Origin: an uncultured Bacteroidales bacterium
GTDB taxonomy: Bacteria; Bacteroidota; Bacteroidia; Bacteroidales; UBA932
Direction: 5' to 3'
NCBI GenBank assembly: GCA_900319975.1
Contig: ONQP01000019.1
Span: forward strand, 1-52,630
DNA length: 52,630 nt
The translations under genes were made by a program, and so were the position numbers. The notes beneath the pieces were generated by a model. The model did not search any database. It was not told where the DNA came from and worked only from the letters and a program-made list of their open reading frames with translations. The stretch's first letter is position 1. Every line of letters begins with the position of its first letter. Positions 43,878 through 51,720 of the stretch are shown one piece after another.

Positions 43878-44627
43878 TTAATGGATTCCGAGTTTTCCGT
43901 GTTTTTTCGCGTTCTTTTCTGCTATCTTGAACACCAGGATGCCGAGAATCATATATGCCGCGCTGTTGGCGGCGATCGTGAGCGCCTCGCCCAGCTCTAT
44001 CCCGAAAGACGGATCCTTGATGATGGCGACGGACAGTTTGTTCGCCAGGCAGAAAGGAAGTGCCGTACTCAACGTTTCGTTCAGGGAGGCGAAGGACATC
44101 CCGATGAACAGGAGCGTACTGAGGATGGAGACGAGCGTTCCCGCCTGCTTGAAACGCAGGATCAAGGCGCCTGCCATCAGGGCCAACCCCCAGATGGCCG
44201 GGATTCCGAGCAGGATGACCGGCGCGGCGTTTAGGAACGGAAGCAGGGAAATCTTCGAAGAGACGGACACGATGCCCAGGATGATCGTGAGCGGGATCAT
44301 GTTCAGGCAGAAAGATGACATCGCCCGGCACAGCAAGACTTTAATGTAACTTGACGCGTTCACATACAGCTGCTCAAGGATACCCGTCACGCAGTCGCTC
44401 GATATTCCTTCCGTGATGGAGTTGAAATTATACATCATCACCAGCCACATGAAATAGGGAGCGATCATCGTCAGCTTTGAGCCGCCGGTCATCTGCATGG
44501 CCATGGCAAAGCGCTGCGACGATGTGATGGCGATGCAGATTACGGACATCAGCACGATACTGGAGATTGTATTCACCTTGTATCGCCACAGGTATATGAG
44601 TTCTTTTCTAAAGATTTGTGCTATCAT
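43878..44627 (-). CDS. ABC-2-type transporter permease
   Basis: The 249-residue protein has about six hydrophobic segments (KVNTISSIVLMSVICIAI; MIAPYFMWLVMMYN; MIPLTIILGIVSVSS; APVILLGIPAIWGLALM). This fits an ABC-2 exporter permease with cytoplasmic N-terminus. Its start overlaps the ATPase stop (ATGA), so the two form one exporter. Substrate inferred: the small peptide encoded upstream. Confidence 0.85.
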   Translation of the reverse strand: MIAQIFRKELIYLWRYKVNTISSIVLMSVICIAITSSQRFAMAMQMTGGSKLTMIAPYFMWLVMMYNFNSITEGISSDCVTGILEQLYVNASSYIKVLLCRAMSSFCLNMIPLTIILGIVSVSSKISLLPFLNAAPVILLGIPAIWGLALMAGALILRFKQAGTLVSILSTLLFIGMSFASLNETLSTALPFCLANKLSVAIIKDPSFGIELGEALTIAANSAAYMILGILVFKIAEKNAKKHGKLGIH

Positions 44628-45532
44628 AACGAAAATTCATCAACGCCAAGATAAATGGATTCCAGGTCACGGTTCAACTGCAGCACCTCCAGGACAGAAA
44701 CGCCAGCCGATTCCAGCTTTCCAAGACAGTCCGGCAGACGGGTGTCCGCCGTATCTATGATCAATTCCGTTTCGCGGTCATTGACAGCCGTCGCCCGCAG
44801 GACGGCGACGCCGCCCCAGCCCGCATCGGAAGAAGAGACGCGTACTTTGTATAAAGTATCTTTCAGGTCATTGATGTCAAGCAACGACAAGGCGCCCGCT
44901 TTCAGGTAGAGGTGTTTCTCGGTGATGTTCCGGATAAACCCCATGTCATGGGAACTTACAAGGACAATCCTGTTGCGCAGGTACTCGGAATTGGCCAGGA
45001 AGGTTTCCAGCTGCTTCCGCGACTCCACGTCCAGACCCAGGGTGGGTTCATCCAGGAAAAGCAGGCGCGGATTGGACAGGAGGGCGCAGGCGATCGCCAC
45101 TTTCTGCTGCATTCCCCGGGAAAGGTTCGCGACGATCGTATCCTTCTTCTCATAGAGGGCGAGGTCGGACAGCATTTTCTCGCAGTCCGCCTTGATCGTG
45201 CCGAAGCGGATTCCGCGGATTCCGGTGAAGAACCGGATATTCTCCAGGGGGGTCAGTCTCCAGTAGACGTTCCTGTTTCCTTCCAGGACGGCGCTATAGT
45301 CCTTACAGCCGAGCGGCCGGAGGCCGTGCTCATCTTCCAACCGGATGGAGCCCTCATACGTAATGAGGTTCGTGCACGCCTTTATCAGCGTGGTCTTGCC
45401 GGAGCCGTTCTTTCCCAAAAGCCCGTATATGTGGTTGTCTTCCATCTTGACCGACACGTTGCGGAGCGCCTGCACGCTTTTTCCCCTGTCGGAATAGACT
45501 TTTGACAGATTGTCGATTATAAGGGAACTCAT
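44624..45532 (-). CDS. ABC transporter ATP-binding protein
   Basis: The 302-residue ATPase has Walker A GLLGKNGSGKTTL, signature LSRGMQQKVA, Walker B LLFLDEPTLGLD and H-loop VLVSSHD, plus a C-terminal extension of about 90 residues. It resembles the NatA/drug-export subgroup. It overlaps both its neighbours by 4 bases. Confidence 0.93.
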   Translation of the reverse strand: MSSLIIDNLSKVYSDRGKSVQALRNVSVKMEDNHIYGLLGKNGSGKTTLIKACTNLITYEGSIRLEDEHGLRPLGCKDYSAVLEGNRNVYWRLTPLENIRFFTGIRGIRFGTIKADCEKMLSDLALYEKKDTIVANLSRGMQQKVAIACALLSNPRLLFLDEPTLGLDVESRKQLETFLANSEYLRNRIVLVSSHDMGFIRNITEKHLYLKAGALSLLDINDLKDTLYKVRVSSSDAGWGGVAVLRATAVNDRETELIIDTADTRLPDCLGKLESAGVSVLEVLQLNRDLESIYLGVDEFSL

Positions 45533-46659
45533 GATTCTTTATTGTTTTGTATCCTGCCCATCCGTTCTTCCCGGTAAGGATGATCGGCGAAGATGACATA
45601 ATGGAGACGGTGGGTCTGATAGATGTCCTGATCCAGGTCTGCCAGGAAACTCAGGTATTTCTCCACACCGACTTTCGAGACCGCATAGCGGTCGGCGCTG
45701 AACTCGAAATTCCTTTTCATATTGTTGAACAGGATGGTGGAGAGCAGCATCAGCGGGGCTATAAAGACAACGAAGCTCAATACCGCAGATGGAAAGTCCA
45801 GACCAGGCAGACCGTGTGCGTAAAAATAGAATGCCGTCAAAAGAAGGATGTAATACCCCACCCGGAGAAATGAAGCAATGCGCATGTGGCCTTTCCTGTG
45901 GTGACCGGACTCATGGGCGACGATACATTGAAGCGTTTCATCGCTGCCCTGCAGGGTCATCCCCATCCCGATGATGACCATCGGATGGATGATTCCGAGC
46001 AGGAACGAGTTCTGGTAAAATGAGCGCATAGACACAAGATAGACCGGGAGCCCATTGCTTCCACTTCCCGGAGACGGCACGATCGCATCGTCCTGACTGC
46101 CGACATACCCCAGCCGGAAACCTTTCCTGGCGTTCCGCTTCTGGAATGACACGGCGACGATGGAGACCACCCCTGCCACCAGGAAAGCTACGATGCAGAA
46201 AAGCAAGGCGCTGCTGTCAAACAGGAACATACCGGCCGCAAGGAAGGCGGAAAGCAGGACGAAGATGGCCAATGTCTTGACCATCAGGAAAGCCCCGGGC
46301 ATAACGTCCGGGACACAGTCTCCCATCTTGCTGTTGAGGATCGAGTTCAGCCCCTTCTTGATGAAAGAGCACAACGCGATGCCTCCGGCGATGAAAGCAA
46401 TCCGGCAAAAGGATGCGCCATAAACCCGCACGCCATGGATGTCGTATGAATTGCCTCCGAACGGGAAAAAGGCGACCAGGGACAGGATAATGCCAAACAA
46501 CAGTATTTTAATCCCGTAAAGGATAATGAATATCTTCCTTATTTCCCTCCTGCCAAATTGTTTGGCGATATGCACACAATTCGCGATCTCCTCATACATC
46601 ATGAGAAGTGCCAACACGAGCACGATGCAGCGATAGGCGGTCAGCAGGGTTTCGGTCAC
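45529..46659 (-). CDS. M48-type membrane metalloprotease
   Basis: The 376-residue protein has many hydrophobic helices, a zinc-binding HESGHH motif near residue 250 and a downstream EFSADRYAV that fits the third ligand Glu of M48 proteases. It starts at GTG 46659, 24 bases after the YcaO stop. In this context it could cleave the leader of the small peptide at the membrane, though that is inference; it might instead be a general envelope protease. Its stop overlaps the ABC ATPase start. Confidence 0.85.
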   Translation of the reverse strand: MTETLLTAYRCIVLVLALLMMYEEIANCVHIAKQFGRREIRKIFIILYGIKILLFGIILSLVAFFPFGGNSYDIHGVRVYGASFCRIAFIAGGIALCSFIKKGLNSILNSKMGDCVPDVMPGAFLMVKTLAIFVLLSAFLAAGMFLFDSSALLFCIVAFLVAGVVSIVAVSFQKRNARKGFRLGYVGSQDDAIVPSPGSGSNGLPVYLVSMRSFYQNSFLLGIIHPMVIIGMGMTLQGSDETLQCIVAHESGHHRKGHMRIASFLRVGYYILLLTAFYFYAHGLPGLDFPSAVLSFVVFIAPLMLLSTILFNNMKRNFEFSADRYAVSKVGVEKYLSFLADLDQDIYQTHRLHYVIFADHPYREERMGRIQNNKES

Positions 46660-46683
46660 GGGATTAAAATGCTGTTCGTTAAA

Positions 46684-48528
46684 CTAGGACGAGAAATCAC
46701 TGAAGGAGCCGAACTGGTCGAGTTTGGTCGCCATCATGGTCTTGTTGAGCGTGATGGTCTTCTCGAGCAGGTTCTTGGTCATACAGTCTTTATTCAGCGG
46801 GCAGTTCTCGCAGTCCGGGCAGGACGGGAGATTGATCTGCTTGAAGACGGACTTGATGTCTTTGATACCGCTCTCCAGTTCCTCGATGACCCGGGCGTCG
46901 AGGCGCTCCTTGGGATCCTTCCCGTTCGCCTTGCACTCCAGATAGACATCCAGGTTCTTGTAGTACGGCACTTCCGTCGTGTTGGTCGCTCGCGTGAATT
47001 CATCCAGATACCTTCTGGCCTTCTGGTATTCCTTGACGACGCAGGCGAATCCAAGGAGGAAGAAGTTGACGGGCACCGAGTGCCAGGGCGTCTTGGACTT
47101 GAATTCGAGCTTCAGCAGTTCTTCCATCAGAAGTTTGGGGCTCCGGACCTCGCCCTCGTCGATGTCGAGCAGGTGGATCAGGGAGCGGATCTTGTCATCA
47201 TCCCAGGTGTTCGTCGGGAAGAAGATGTCCTCGATATGGTCGGTCTCGATCTGCGCCTCAAGCAGGCCGGATTCCAGCTTGCCGGGGATATTCTTCCGCC
47301 CGAGTCCCGAGACATAGGGAACATAGATGTAGACTGTCGGGAAACCGAGGAACGAGGAATTGCGCATGTAAACCTCGCGGCCGCTGTTCAGGAAATATCG
47401 CACGAGCCGGATGGCATCCTCCCGATAGGATTCGGCGGGAGTGAAGACTTCGGGAGAGAATTCATACGAAGGCTCGTCGCCGAAAATCGAGATCGGGAAA
47501 TACCCGCTGCCGTCCTTCGTGAACTTGGAGAGCTGCAGCGCACGCTCCTTGACGCACTGCGGATCCGAACTGAGGAAGAAAGGACGCTCCTCGGTAGCGA
47601 GGTCGAGCATCCGCTTCTGGAAGCCGGCTTCGTCTTCATAACCCTGGTAGATTTCCGTCAGGGCACGACCCAGCGCCACCGGCAGGGAGGTATCGGAACC
47701 GATGTTCAGTTTGTACTTCTTATCGTCCCGGGAACGGATGATCACACCGATGGAAGGGAGGCCTTCTCCGGCGGAGAAGTCTTTCACGGTCACCTTGAAG
47801 AGGCCGGAACGCTCGATGTCACAGATCATACCGTACTCTTTCGGGCAGTGCTCCTTCAGATAAGAGACCGGGATCGTGGGCGGCGTCAGGCGTTTGTTGA
47901 AGATCTGCGCGGAGGCATATCGCTCGCAAAGCTCGCAAAGGGCCTGGAACGAGGCTTCATAAATCGAGTTGCCGGCAGCCATTCCGTTCGAACCCGTATG
48001 CATCAGCAGCAGATTGTAAGGGATATACTGAACCCGCTTGTTCTTTACATCATAGAACGGGATCGAGAGGATTCCATCATAGCCATTGTGATTGGCCCTG
48101 TCATAATATCTATCCACCTCAGCTTCAGTCGGGATACCGCGAAGGATGTCCTTCAGGATGGCCTCAGGCAGCTGCCTGAACTCATCTTTCTTCAGCACCT
48201 TCTCATCCGGGAAATAGACGATCCCGGAACGGTCCTTGATCTGATTCAGGAAGAAACGGTTGAACGAGTTGCCTCCTGCGAGGAAACCGTTCTGCAGTCT
48301 CTCCGCGTATTCGGCGTATGCGCTTGCCAAGGCAAACTGCATGGTGCGGCCTTTTCCGTTCGTACCGAAGGCTCCGCTGTCATCGTCAGCCTGGACTCTC
48401 ACGGAAAACGTGTTTTGATACGGTGCTCCCCAAAAGCTTTCATAAACGAAATAATCCAGATTGGACAGGATGGATCTGATCTTATGAACAGTGTTGATTG
48501 GAGAATCTTCTTTATATACCCTTGCCAT
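46684..48528 (-). CDS. YcaO-domain protein, E. coli YcaO-type
   Basis: The 614-residue protein matches the E. coli YcaO layout. It has TNGKGRTMQFALASAYAEYA with E73 and E76, then SNGMAAGNSIYEASFQALCE with E191, Q195, E199, and ER at 202-203, which are the ATP/Mg-binding positions of YcaO. YcaO enzymes use ATP to activate peptide amides (azoline, thioamide or amidine formation). There is no PxPxP C-terminus typical of azoline-forming RiPP YcaOs. Instead the tail is TPR-like helical and carries a Cys cluster C-x2-C-x2-C-x5-C (CPDCENCPLNKDC). Immediately upstream is a stem-loop and then the Ala-rich peptide gene, so peptide modification is the natural inference. Confidence 0.9.
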   Translation of the reverse strand: MARVYKEDSPINTVHKIRSILSNLDYFVYESFWGAPYQNTFSVRVQADDDSGAFGTNGKGRTMQFALASAYAEYAERLQNGFLAGGNSFNRFFLNQIKDRSGIVYFPDEKVLKKDEFRQLPEAILKDILRGIPTEAEVDRYYDRANHNGYDGILSIPFYDVKNKRVQYIPYNLLLMHTGSNGMAAGNSIYEASFQALCELCERYASAQIFNKRLTPPTIPVSYLKEHCPKEYGMICDIERSGLFKVTVKDFSAGEGLPSIGVIIRSRDDKKYKLNIGSDTSLPVALGRALTEIYQGYEDEAGFQKRMLDLATEERPFFLSSDPQCVKERALQLSKFTKDGSGYFPISIFGDEPSYEFSPEVFTPAESYREDAIRLVRYFLNSGREVYMRNSSFLGFPTVYIYVPYVSGLGRKNIPGKLESGLLEAQIETDHIEDIFFPTNTWDDDKIRSLIHLLDIDEGEVRSPKLLMEELLKLEFKSKTPWHSVPVNFFLLGFACVVKEYQKARRYLDEFTRATNTTEVPYYKNLDVYLECKANGKDPKERLDARVIEELESGIKDIKSVFKQINLPSCPDCENCPLNKDCMTKNLLEKTITLNKTMMATKLDQFGSFSDFSS

Positions 48529-48561
48529 TATATTGATTGTTTAATGATTTTCCGATAATAA

Positions 48562-48601
48562 GAGGAGAGCGTCTCTTGTTGATCCTGGGGACGCTCTCCT
48601 C
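48562..48601 (-). terminator. Stem-loop between peptide gene and ycaO
   Basis: GAGGAGAGCGTC/GACGCTCTCCTC forms a 12-bp stem (48562-48573 with 48590-48601; inner positions fully paired apart from one outer mismatch region) around a 16-base loop, followed on the minus strand by TTATTA. It could be an attenuator or processing site that raises peptide mRNA over the downstream enzymes. The T-tract is weak, so read-through is expected. Confidence 0.65.
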
Positions 48602-48617
48602 CCCCAAAGAATTTGGA

Positions 48618-48785
48618 TTAAATCAAAGCACGGTTCTGAGTTGCCACAGCAATGGCAGCTTCAAGAGCGTACGTTGCGGCAGCAAGCGCTGCTTCCGCGG
48701 CCTTAACGGCTTTCTGTCCGCCGTCATTGGGCTGTTCATCTTGTGCTAAGTACAGCATGGTTTTAGAGTTAAAAGGGTTAAACAT
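48618..48785 (-). CDS. Ala-rich 55-residue candidate precursor peptide
   Basis: The frame starts MFNPFNSKTMLYLAQDEQPN, then DGG, then a core-like part beginning QKAVKAAEAALAAATYALEA and ending TQNRALI. About 14 of the last 32 residues are Ala. No Cys or Ser is found after the DGG; two Thr and one Tyr are present. A DGG ahead of the Ala-rich part resembles a double-glycine leader end. A second ATG at 48758 would give 46 residues. It sits just upstream of ycaO, separated by a stem-loop, and 43 bases after a small exported protein. Role as precursor is inferred from size, position and composition. Confidence 0.6.
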   Translation of the reverse strand: MFNPFNSKTMLYLAQDEQPNDGGQKAVKAAEAALAAATYALEAAIAVATQNRALI

Positions 48786-48828
48786 TAATTTATATTGCGT
48801 CAAATAACGCCAAACTAAAAGGGATTGA

Positions 48829-49173
48829 TCAGTCCTCGTCAATTTGCTCGAACATCACATAACCGCCGAAAGAGCTTTCGTCCGGGAGGGGAATCAATGC
48901 ATAAGTATGACACGTATATTCCTGCACCTCCGGAAGATCGTCGCTTACAATGGTCACCTTGACGGATGTTCCCGGATCGGCTATGACCAGAACCAAACCC
49001 AGGTCGAGACGGATCTCCGCAACAGAGGAAAGGTAGATCTCCGGCCGGTGGACACCGACACCAGGTTTCGGGATGTTGACGACAATCGGGCTGTGCGTTC
49101 TTTCGGCCGTGCATACGGCAAAAGGAGCCGTTAACGCGATCACGCAAAATAAAAGGAATAGTGTTTTCTTCAT
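48829..49173 (-). CDS. Small exported DUF3244-like protein
   Basis: The 114-residue product has a signal peptide (MKKTLFLLFCVIALTAP...AVCTA). A beta-sandwich-like body follows (SVAEIRLDLGLVLVIADPGT, SVKVTIVSDD, YALIPLPDESSFGGYV), which resembles DUF3244, a small immunoglobulin-like secreted family of Bacteroidota. It is the first gene after the island's -7 box at 49198-49205, and the peptide gene follows after 43 bases. An immunity or surface role is possible but unsupported. Confidence 0.65.
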   Translation of the reverse strand: MKKTLFLLFCVIALTAPFAVCTAERTHSPIVVNIPKPGVGVHRPEIYLSSVAEIRLDLGLVLVIADPGTSVKVTIVSDDLPEVQEYTCHTYALIPLPDESSFGGYVMFEQIDED

Positions 49174-49197
49174 CTTGTGGTGAATTAATTTTCATCA

Positions 49198-49205
49198 CAA
49201 AGATA
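49198..49205 (-). promoter_or_regulatory. -7 box TATCTTTG upstream of the peptide operon
   Basis: TATCTTTG on the minus strand is a full TAnnTTTG match, 25 bases ahead of the small exported protein's ATG. No -33 TTG is visible, which fits an activator-dependent promoter. Confidence 0.65.
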
Positions 49206-49238
49206 GAGGGAGAATCCCGAAAGATCGTATTACGGACC

Positions 49239-49258
49239 GTTACAAATTAAATTGTAAC
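49239..49258. promoter_or_regulatory. Inverted repeat, candidate operator
   Basis: GTTACAA-ATTAAA-TTGTAAC: 7-bp perfect arms with a 6-base spacer, about 34-53 bases upstream of the -7 box on the minus strand. The neighbouring gene encodes an HTH regulator, so this is a likely binding site. Confidence 0.5.
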
Positions 49259-49312
49259 AGTTTGATTTTCAAGAACATCGAAAAAAGTTGCGTAACAAGA
49301 ATGCAACAGGGA

Positions 49313-50980
49313 TCAGGCAAGGTGGGAAATGAACTCCTCTCCGGCTCCTTCCATGGACTGGAAGAGCTTTTTATACCTGCTTTTACGCGTACGGACCGAC
49401 TCCTCGGTCATATCCATGATGAAGCTGATACTCTTGGGCGTGAAGCCGGCAAAGAACAGAGTCAGCAGCTTGAAATCCATGTCCTTCATCTTGTGTTCGG
49501 AGGCACCGGAGAAAGTCGCACGCAGGCGGCTCATTATGTTCTGGTTGTTGATATCCAGCGTTTTCTCAAGCGAAGGAATGAAATATTCATCGTTGCGCAG
49601 CGACCGGAGTGTCGAACGGAACTCGGAGATAACGTCTTCTTTCAAAGATTTCCCCTGCAACCTTTCCCGCAGGTACAAGGCCTCGTCCGTCCAGGAGAAA
49701 TACGAATCCGTCAGTTTCTGCATGAGGCATATCTTGTCCTGGACCAGCGAAGACAGGATGGCGCCGGCGCCTTTCTGCTTCTCCTGGAGCAGCTGCATGT
49801 CCTGGCTGAGGCCTTCCACCTTCTCCATCTCCTCCAGGATCTGGACCTTCCGCTTCTTCAGGAGGCTGAATGCGGCCAGGATAATGATCAGCATGAACGA
49901 GACCAACAGGAAGGCGATCAGCACGACCGTCCACTTCTGCTCCATTTCCGAAGAATAGCGCTCTTCATAATAGGTTGACTGCAGATGCGTGATCGAACGG
50001 GCCAGCAAAGAAGACACGATCTTGTTCTGGGTGCTCGTTGCGTCTTCCAAAAGATGATACGCCCCCCGCACGTCTCCACGATGCAGGAGGATAGCGCTCT
50101 CACAGTCATAGAAAGCAGCGCTGTCAATCGGAGAATTGAGTTGTTGCCGAATCAGGTTCAGACAGCTGTCCGCATCAGCACTTCGCCCCTTTATTTCGTT
50201 TATAAAAGCCAAATTACTCAAAGAGGCCAAGTCAAGGGAATAGCCATCCTCACGGGCCAGTTCGTAATAGCTTTCGGCCTCCGAATAGTTCCGGTTCCAA
50301 TAGAATAGATCTGCCTTCAAAACATACAGACAGTAGCGCAGGCCGGGATTCATGGTGGCACGGAATGTCAGCAGGGAATCGACGATCCGGGTCGAGCGGT
50401 CGATCTCGCCCAGGTGGAAGAGCTGGCGCGCCATATCCATCCGCGAGAAATCGGCAGATAACGGCTCGCCGGCCGTTTCGAATGCATCGACAGCCTTTTC
50501 CGCATAGTTGCAGGCCGCCTGTGCATCATAATTCTCCGCGTACAGCGCGCATAGATGCTGCCGCGAGAGACCCAGATAATGATATTGCTTTGTCCGCTCG
50601 GCCAGGACTTCGGCCTCGCTGAACAGCAGCGACGGTTCGATGGTCTCCCCGGCATTCTGCAGGACAACGCCCCAATAGTACGCGGAGCGCAACCGGTCCT
50701 GGGCCGTTCCATGCCGGCGATAATAGCTGTAAGCGCTGCTGATAAGCGAATCGCTCCGGACATCCAGATAATTCTTGACCTGTGACGCCGTCAGGACGAG
50801 GGCATAGCGAGCCCGCAAACCGCGATGGAAGGGAGTCTCCTCAATCCGGTTCATAATAAGAAGAGCGCTGTCCGGATGGGATTCAAGCAAATGTTCCGCC
50901 TGTACGATTGCCTTCCGGGACGCCGAGGAGCAGGCGACCAGGCATAGTACACCGATAGAAAAAAACAGCAGTCTTTTCAT
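49313..50980 (-). CDS. Membrane-spanning TPR lipoprotein-like regulator with C-terminal HTH
   Basis: The 555-residue protein begins with a lipobox-like leader (MKRLLFFSIGVLCLVACSS; Cys17). TPR-type helical repeats follow through about residue 330 and then a membrane helix (WTVVLIAFLLVSFMLIIILA). A coiled-coil stretch (ILEEMEKVEGLSQDMQLLQE) leads to a C-terminal LuxR-like helix-turn-helix (LLTLFFAGFTPKSISFIMDM then ESVRTRKSRY). This is a one-protein sensor/regulator: sensing outside, DNA binding inside. It lies directly upstream of the peptide operon on the same strand, with an inverted repeat in the gap. Confidence 0.8.
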   Translation of the reverse strand: MKRLLFFSIGVLCLVACSSASRKAIVQAEHLLESHPDSALLIMNRIEETPFHRGLRARYALVLTASQVKNYLDVRSDSLISSAYSYYRRHGTAQDRLRSAYYWGVVLQNAGETIEPSLLFSEAEVLAERTKQYHYLGLSRQHLCALYAENYDAQAACNYAEKAVDAFETAGEPLSADFSRMDMARQLFHLGEIDRSTRIVDSLLTFRATMNPGLRYCLYVLKADLFYWNRNYSEAESYYELAREDGYSLDLASLSNLAFINEIKGRSADADSCLNLIRQQLNSPIDSAAFYDCESAILLHRGDVRGAYHLLEDATSTQNKIVSSLLARSITHLQSTYYEERYSSEMEQKWTVVLIAFLLVSFMLIIILAAFSLLKKRKVQILEEMEKVEGLSQDMQLLQEKQKGAGAILSSLVQDKICLMQKLTDSYFSWTDEALYLRERLQGKSLKEDVISEFRSTLRSLRNDEYFIPSLEKTLDINNQNIMSRLRATFSGASEHKMKDMDFKLLTLFFAGFTPKSISFIMDMTEESVRTRKSRYKKLFQSMEGAGEEFISHLA

Positions 50981-51002
50981 ATCTTAAGGGGGAGGCGTCA
51001 CA

Positions 51003-51010
51003 CAAATATA
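51003..51010 (-). promoter_or_regulatory. -7 box TATATTTG for the regulator gene
   Basis: TATATTTG on the minus strand is a full TAnnTTTG match, 23 bases upstream of the regulator ATG. No -33 element at 19 bases. Confidence 0.6.
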
Positions 51011-51011
51011 A

Positions 51012-51061
51012 TTAATTCTGAGAAAAAAACAGCCCCCTAAGGAGCATATTTTCAGAATTAA
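51012..51061. repeat. Wide 10-bp inverted repeat flanking a terminator
   Basis: TTAATTCTGA (51012-51021) and TCAGAATTAA (51052-51061) are perfect inverted copies 30 bases apart, overlapping the aroE stop on one side and touching the regulator's -7 box on the other. It encloses the aroE terminator and could extend it or act as an operator for the regulator gene. Confidence 0.5.
51023..51045 (-). terminator. Terminator after aroE
   Basis: On the minus strand GCTCC-TTAG-GGGGC, a 5-bp stem with one G-U pair, is followed by TGTTTTTTT. It lies 13 bases after the aroE stop. Confidence 0.65.
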
Positions 51062-51720
51062 CCGCGAAAAACGGCCTCCATCGCGGAGGCGTCCGGCTCC
51101 TCGCCGGTCATCAGGGCGTAGCCCGTGACCGCCTGCATCAGCAGCCAGGAGGAGCCGGGGATGTAGCCCGGACGGCCTGCGAGGCAGGGATCCTTGTAGT
51201 TGGCTTCCAGCAGATGGGCGCAGTCGAGCCGGTCGATGCCCTCGACGGCGCGCGGCAGGGTGTAGATGATGACGTCGGCCTGCACGCCGCCCGCCACCTC
51301 GGCGTGGCGATAGAGCCGCGTGTCGAGGCCGAGGTCCTCGGCGGCGGCGAGGGCGGCCTTGCCCGCCCCGCCGTAGCCGACCACGGCCGCAGAGCGGCAA
51401 CCGAGCGGCGCCAGCAGGGCCTTCACGCCCCGGTAATCGGAATTGTAGGCCTTCGTCCCCTCGGGCGTCTTGACCACGAGGTTGGTCGCGCCGGCGCGCT
51501 CGCACTCGGGGCTGCGCCAGTCCACCCGCGCAAAGGCGTCGCCCTTGAAGGGCGCGGTGACGTTGATCGCCCGGTAACCGGCCAGGAAGCGCCGCCAGGC
51601 TTCGTCGAAATCGGGCGTCTCGATCAGGTCATAGACATATCTGCCGCCATAGGCGGCGGTGAACAGCGCAGGGCTGAGCGAATGGGCGATCGGATGCCCG
51701 ATGAGTCCGAACTTATCCAT
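51058..51720 (-). CDS. aroE: Shikimate dehydrogenase
   Basis: The 220-residue enzyme reduces 3-dehydroshikimate with NADPH in aromatic amino-acid synthesis. Substrate motif GHPIAHSLSP, catalytic Lys in NVTAPFKG, Asp in YNSDYRG and the nucleotide loop GYGGAGKAA are all present. It is shorter than the usual 245-280 residues: the domain after the nucleotide loop is compact, but no internal break is seen. It overlaps the end of the methyltransferase gene by 8 bases. Confidence 0.9.
   Translation of the reverse strand: MDKFGLIGHPIAHSLSPALFTAAYGGRYVYDLIETPDFDEAWRRFLAGYRAINVTAPFKGDAFARVDWRSPECERAGATNLVVKTPEGTKAYNSDYRGVKALLAPLGCRSAAVVGYGGAGKAALAAAEDLGLDTRLYRHAEVAGGVQADVIIYTLPRAVEGIDRLDCAHLLEANYKDPCLAGRPGYIPGSSWLLMQAVTGYALMTGEEPDASAMEAVFRG

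Noticed and set aside
48811-48818. TTAGTTTG as a separate promoter for the peptide gene
   Set aside because: One mismatch in the TA pair and poor -33 spacing; the upstream TATCTTTG box is a better candidate for the whole operon.
40469-50980. Lanthipeptide, lasso or graspetide cluster
   Set aside because: No LanB/C/M, lasso cyclase or ATP-grasp ligase is present; the only modification enzyme is YcaO.
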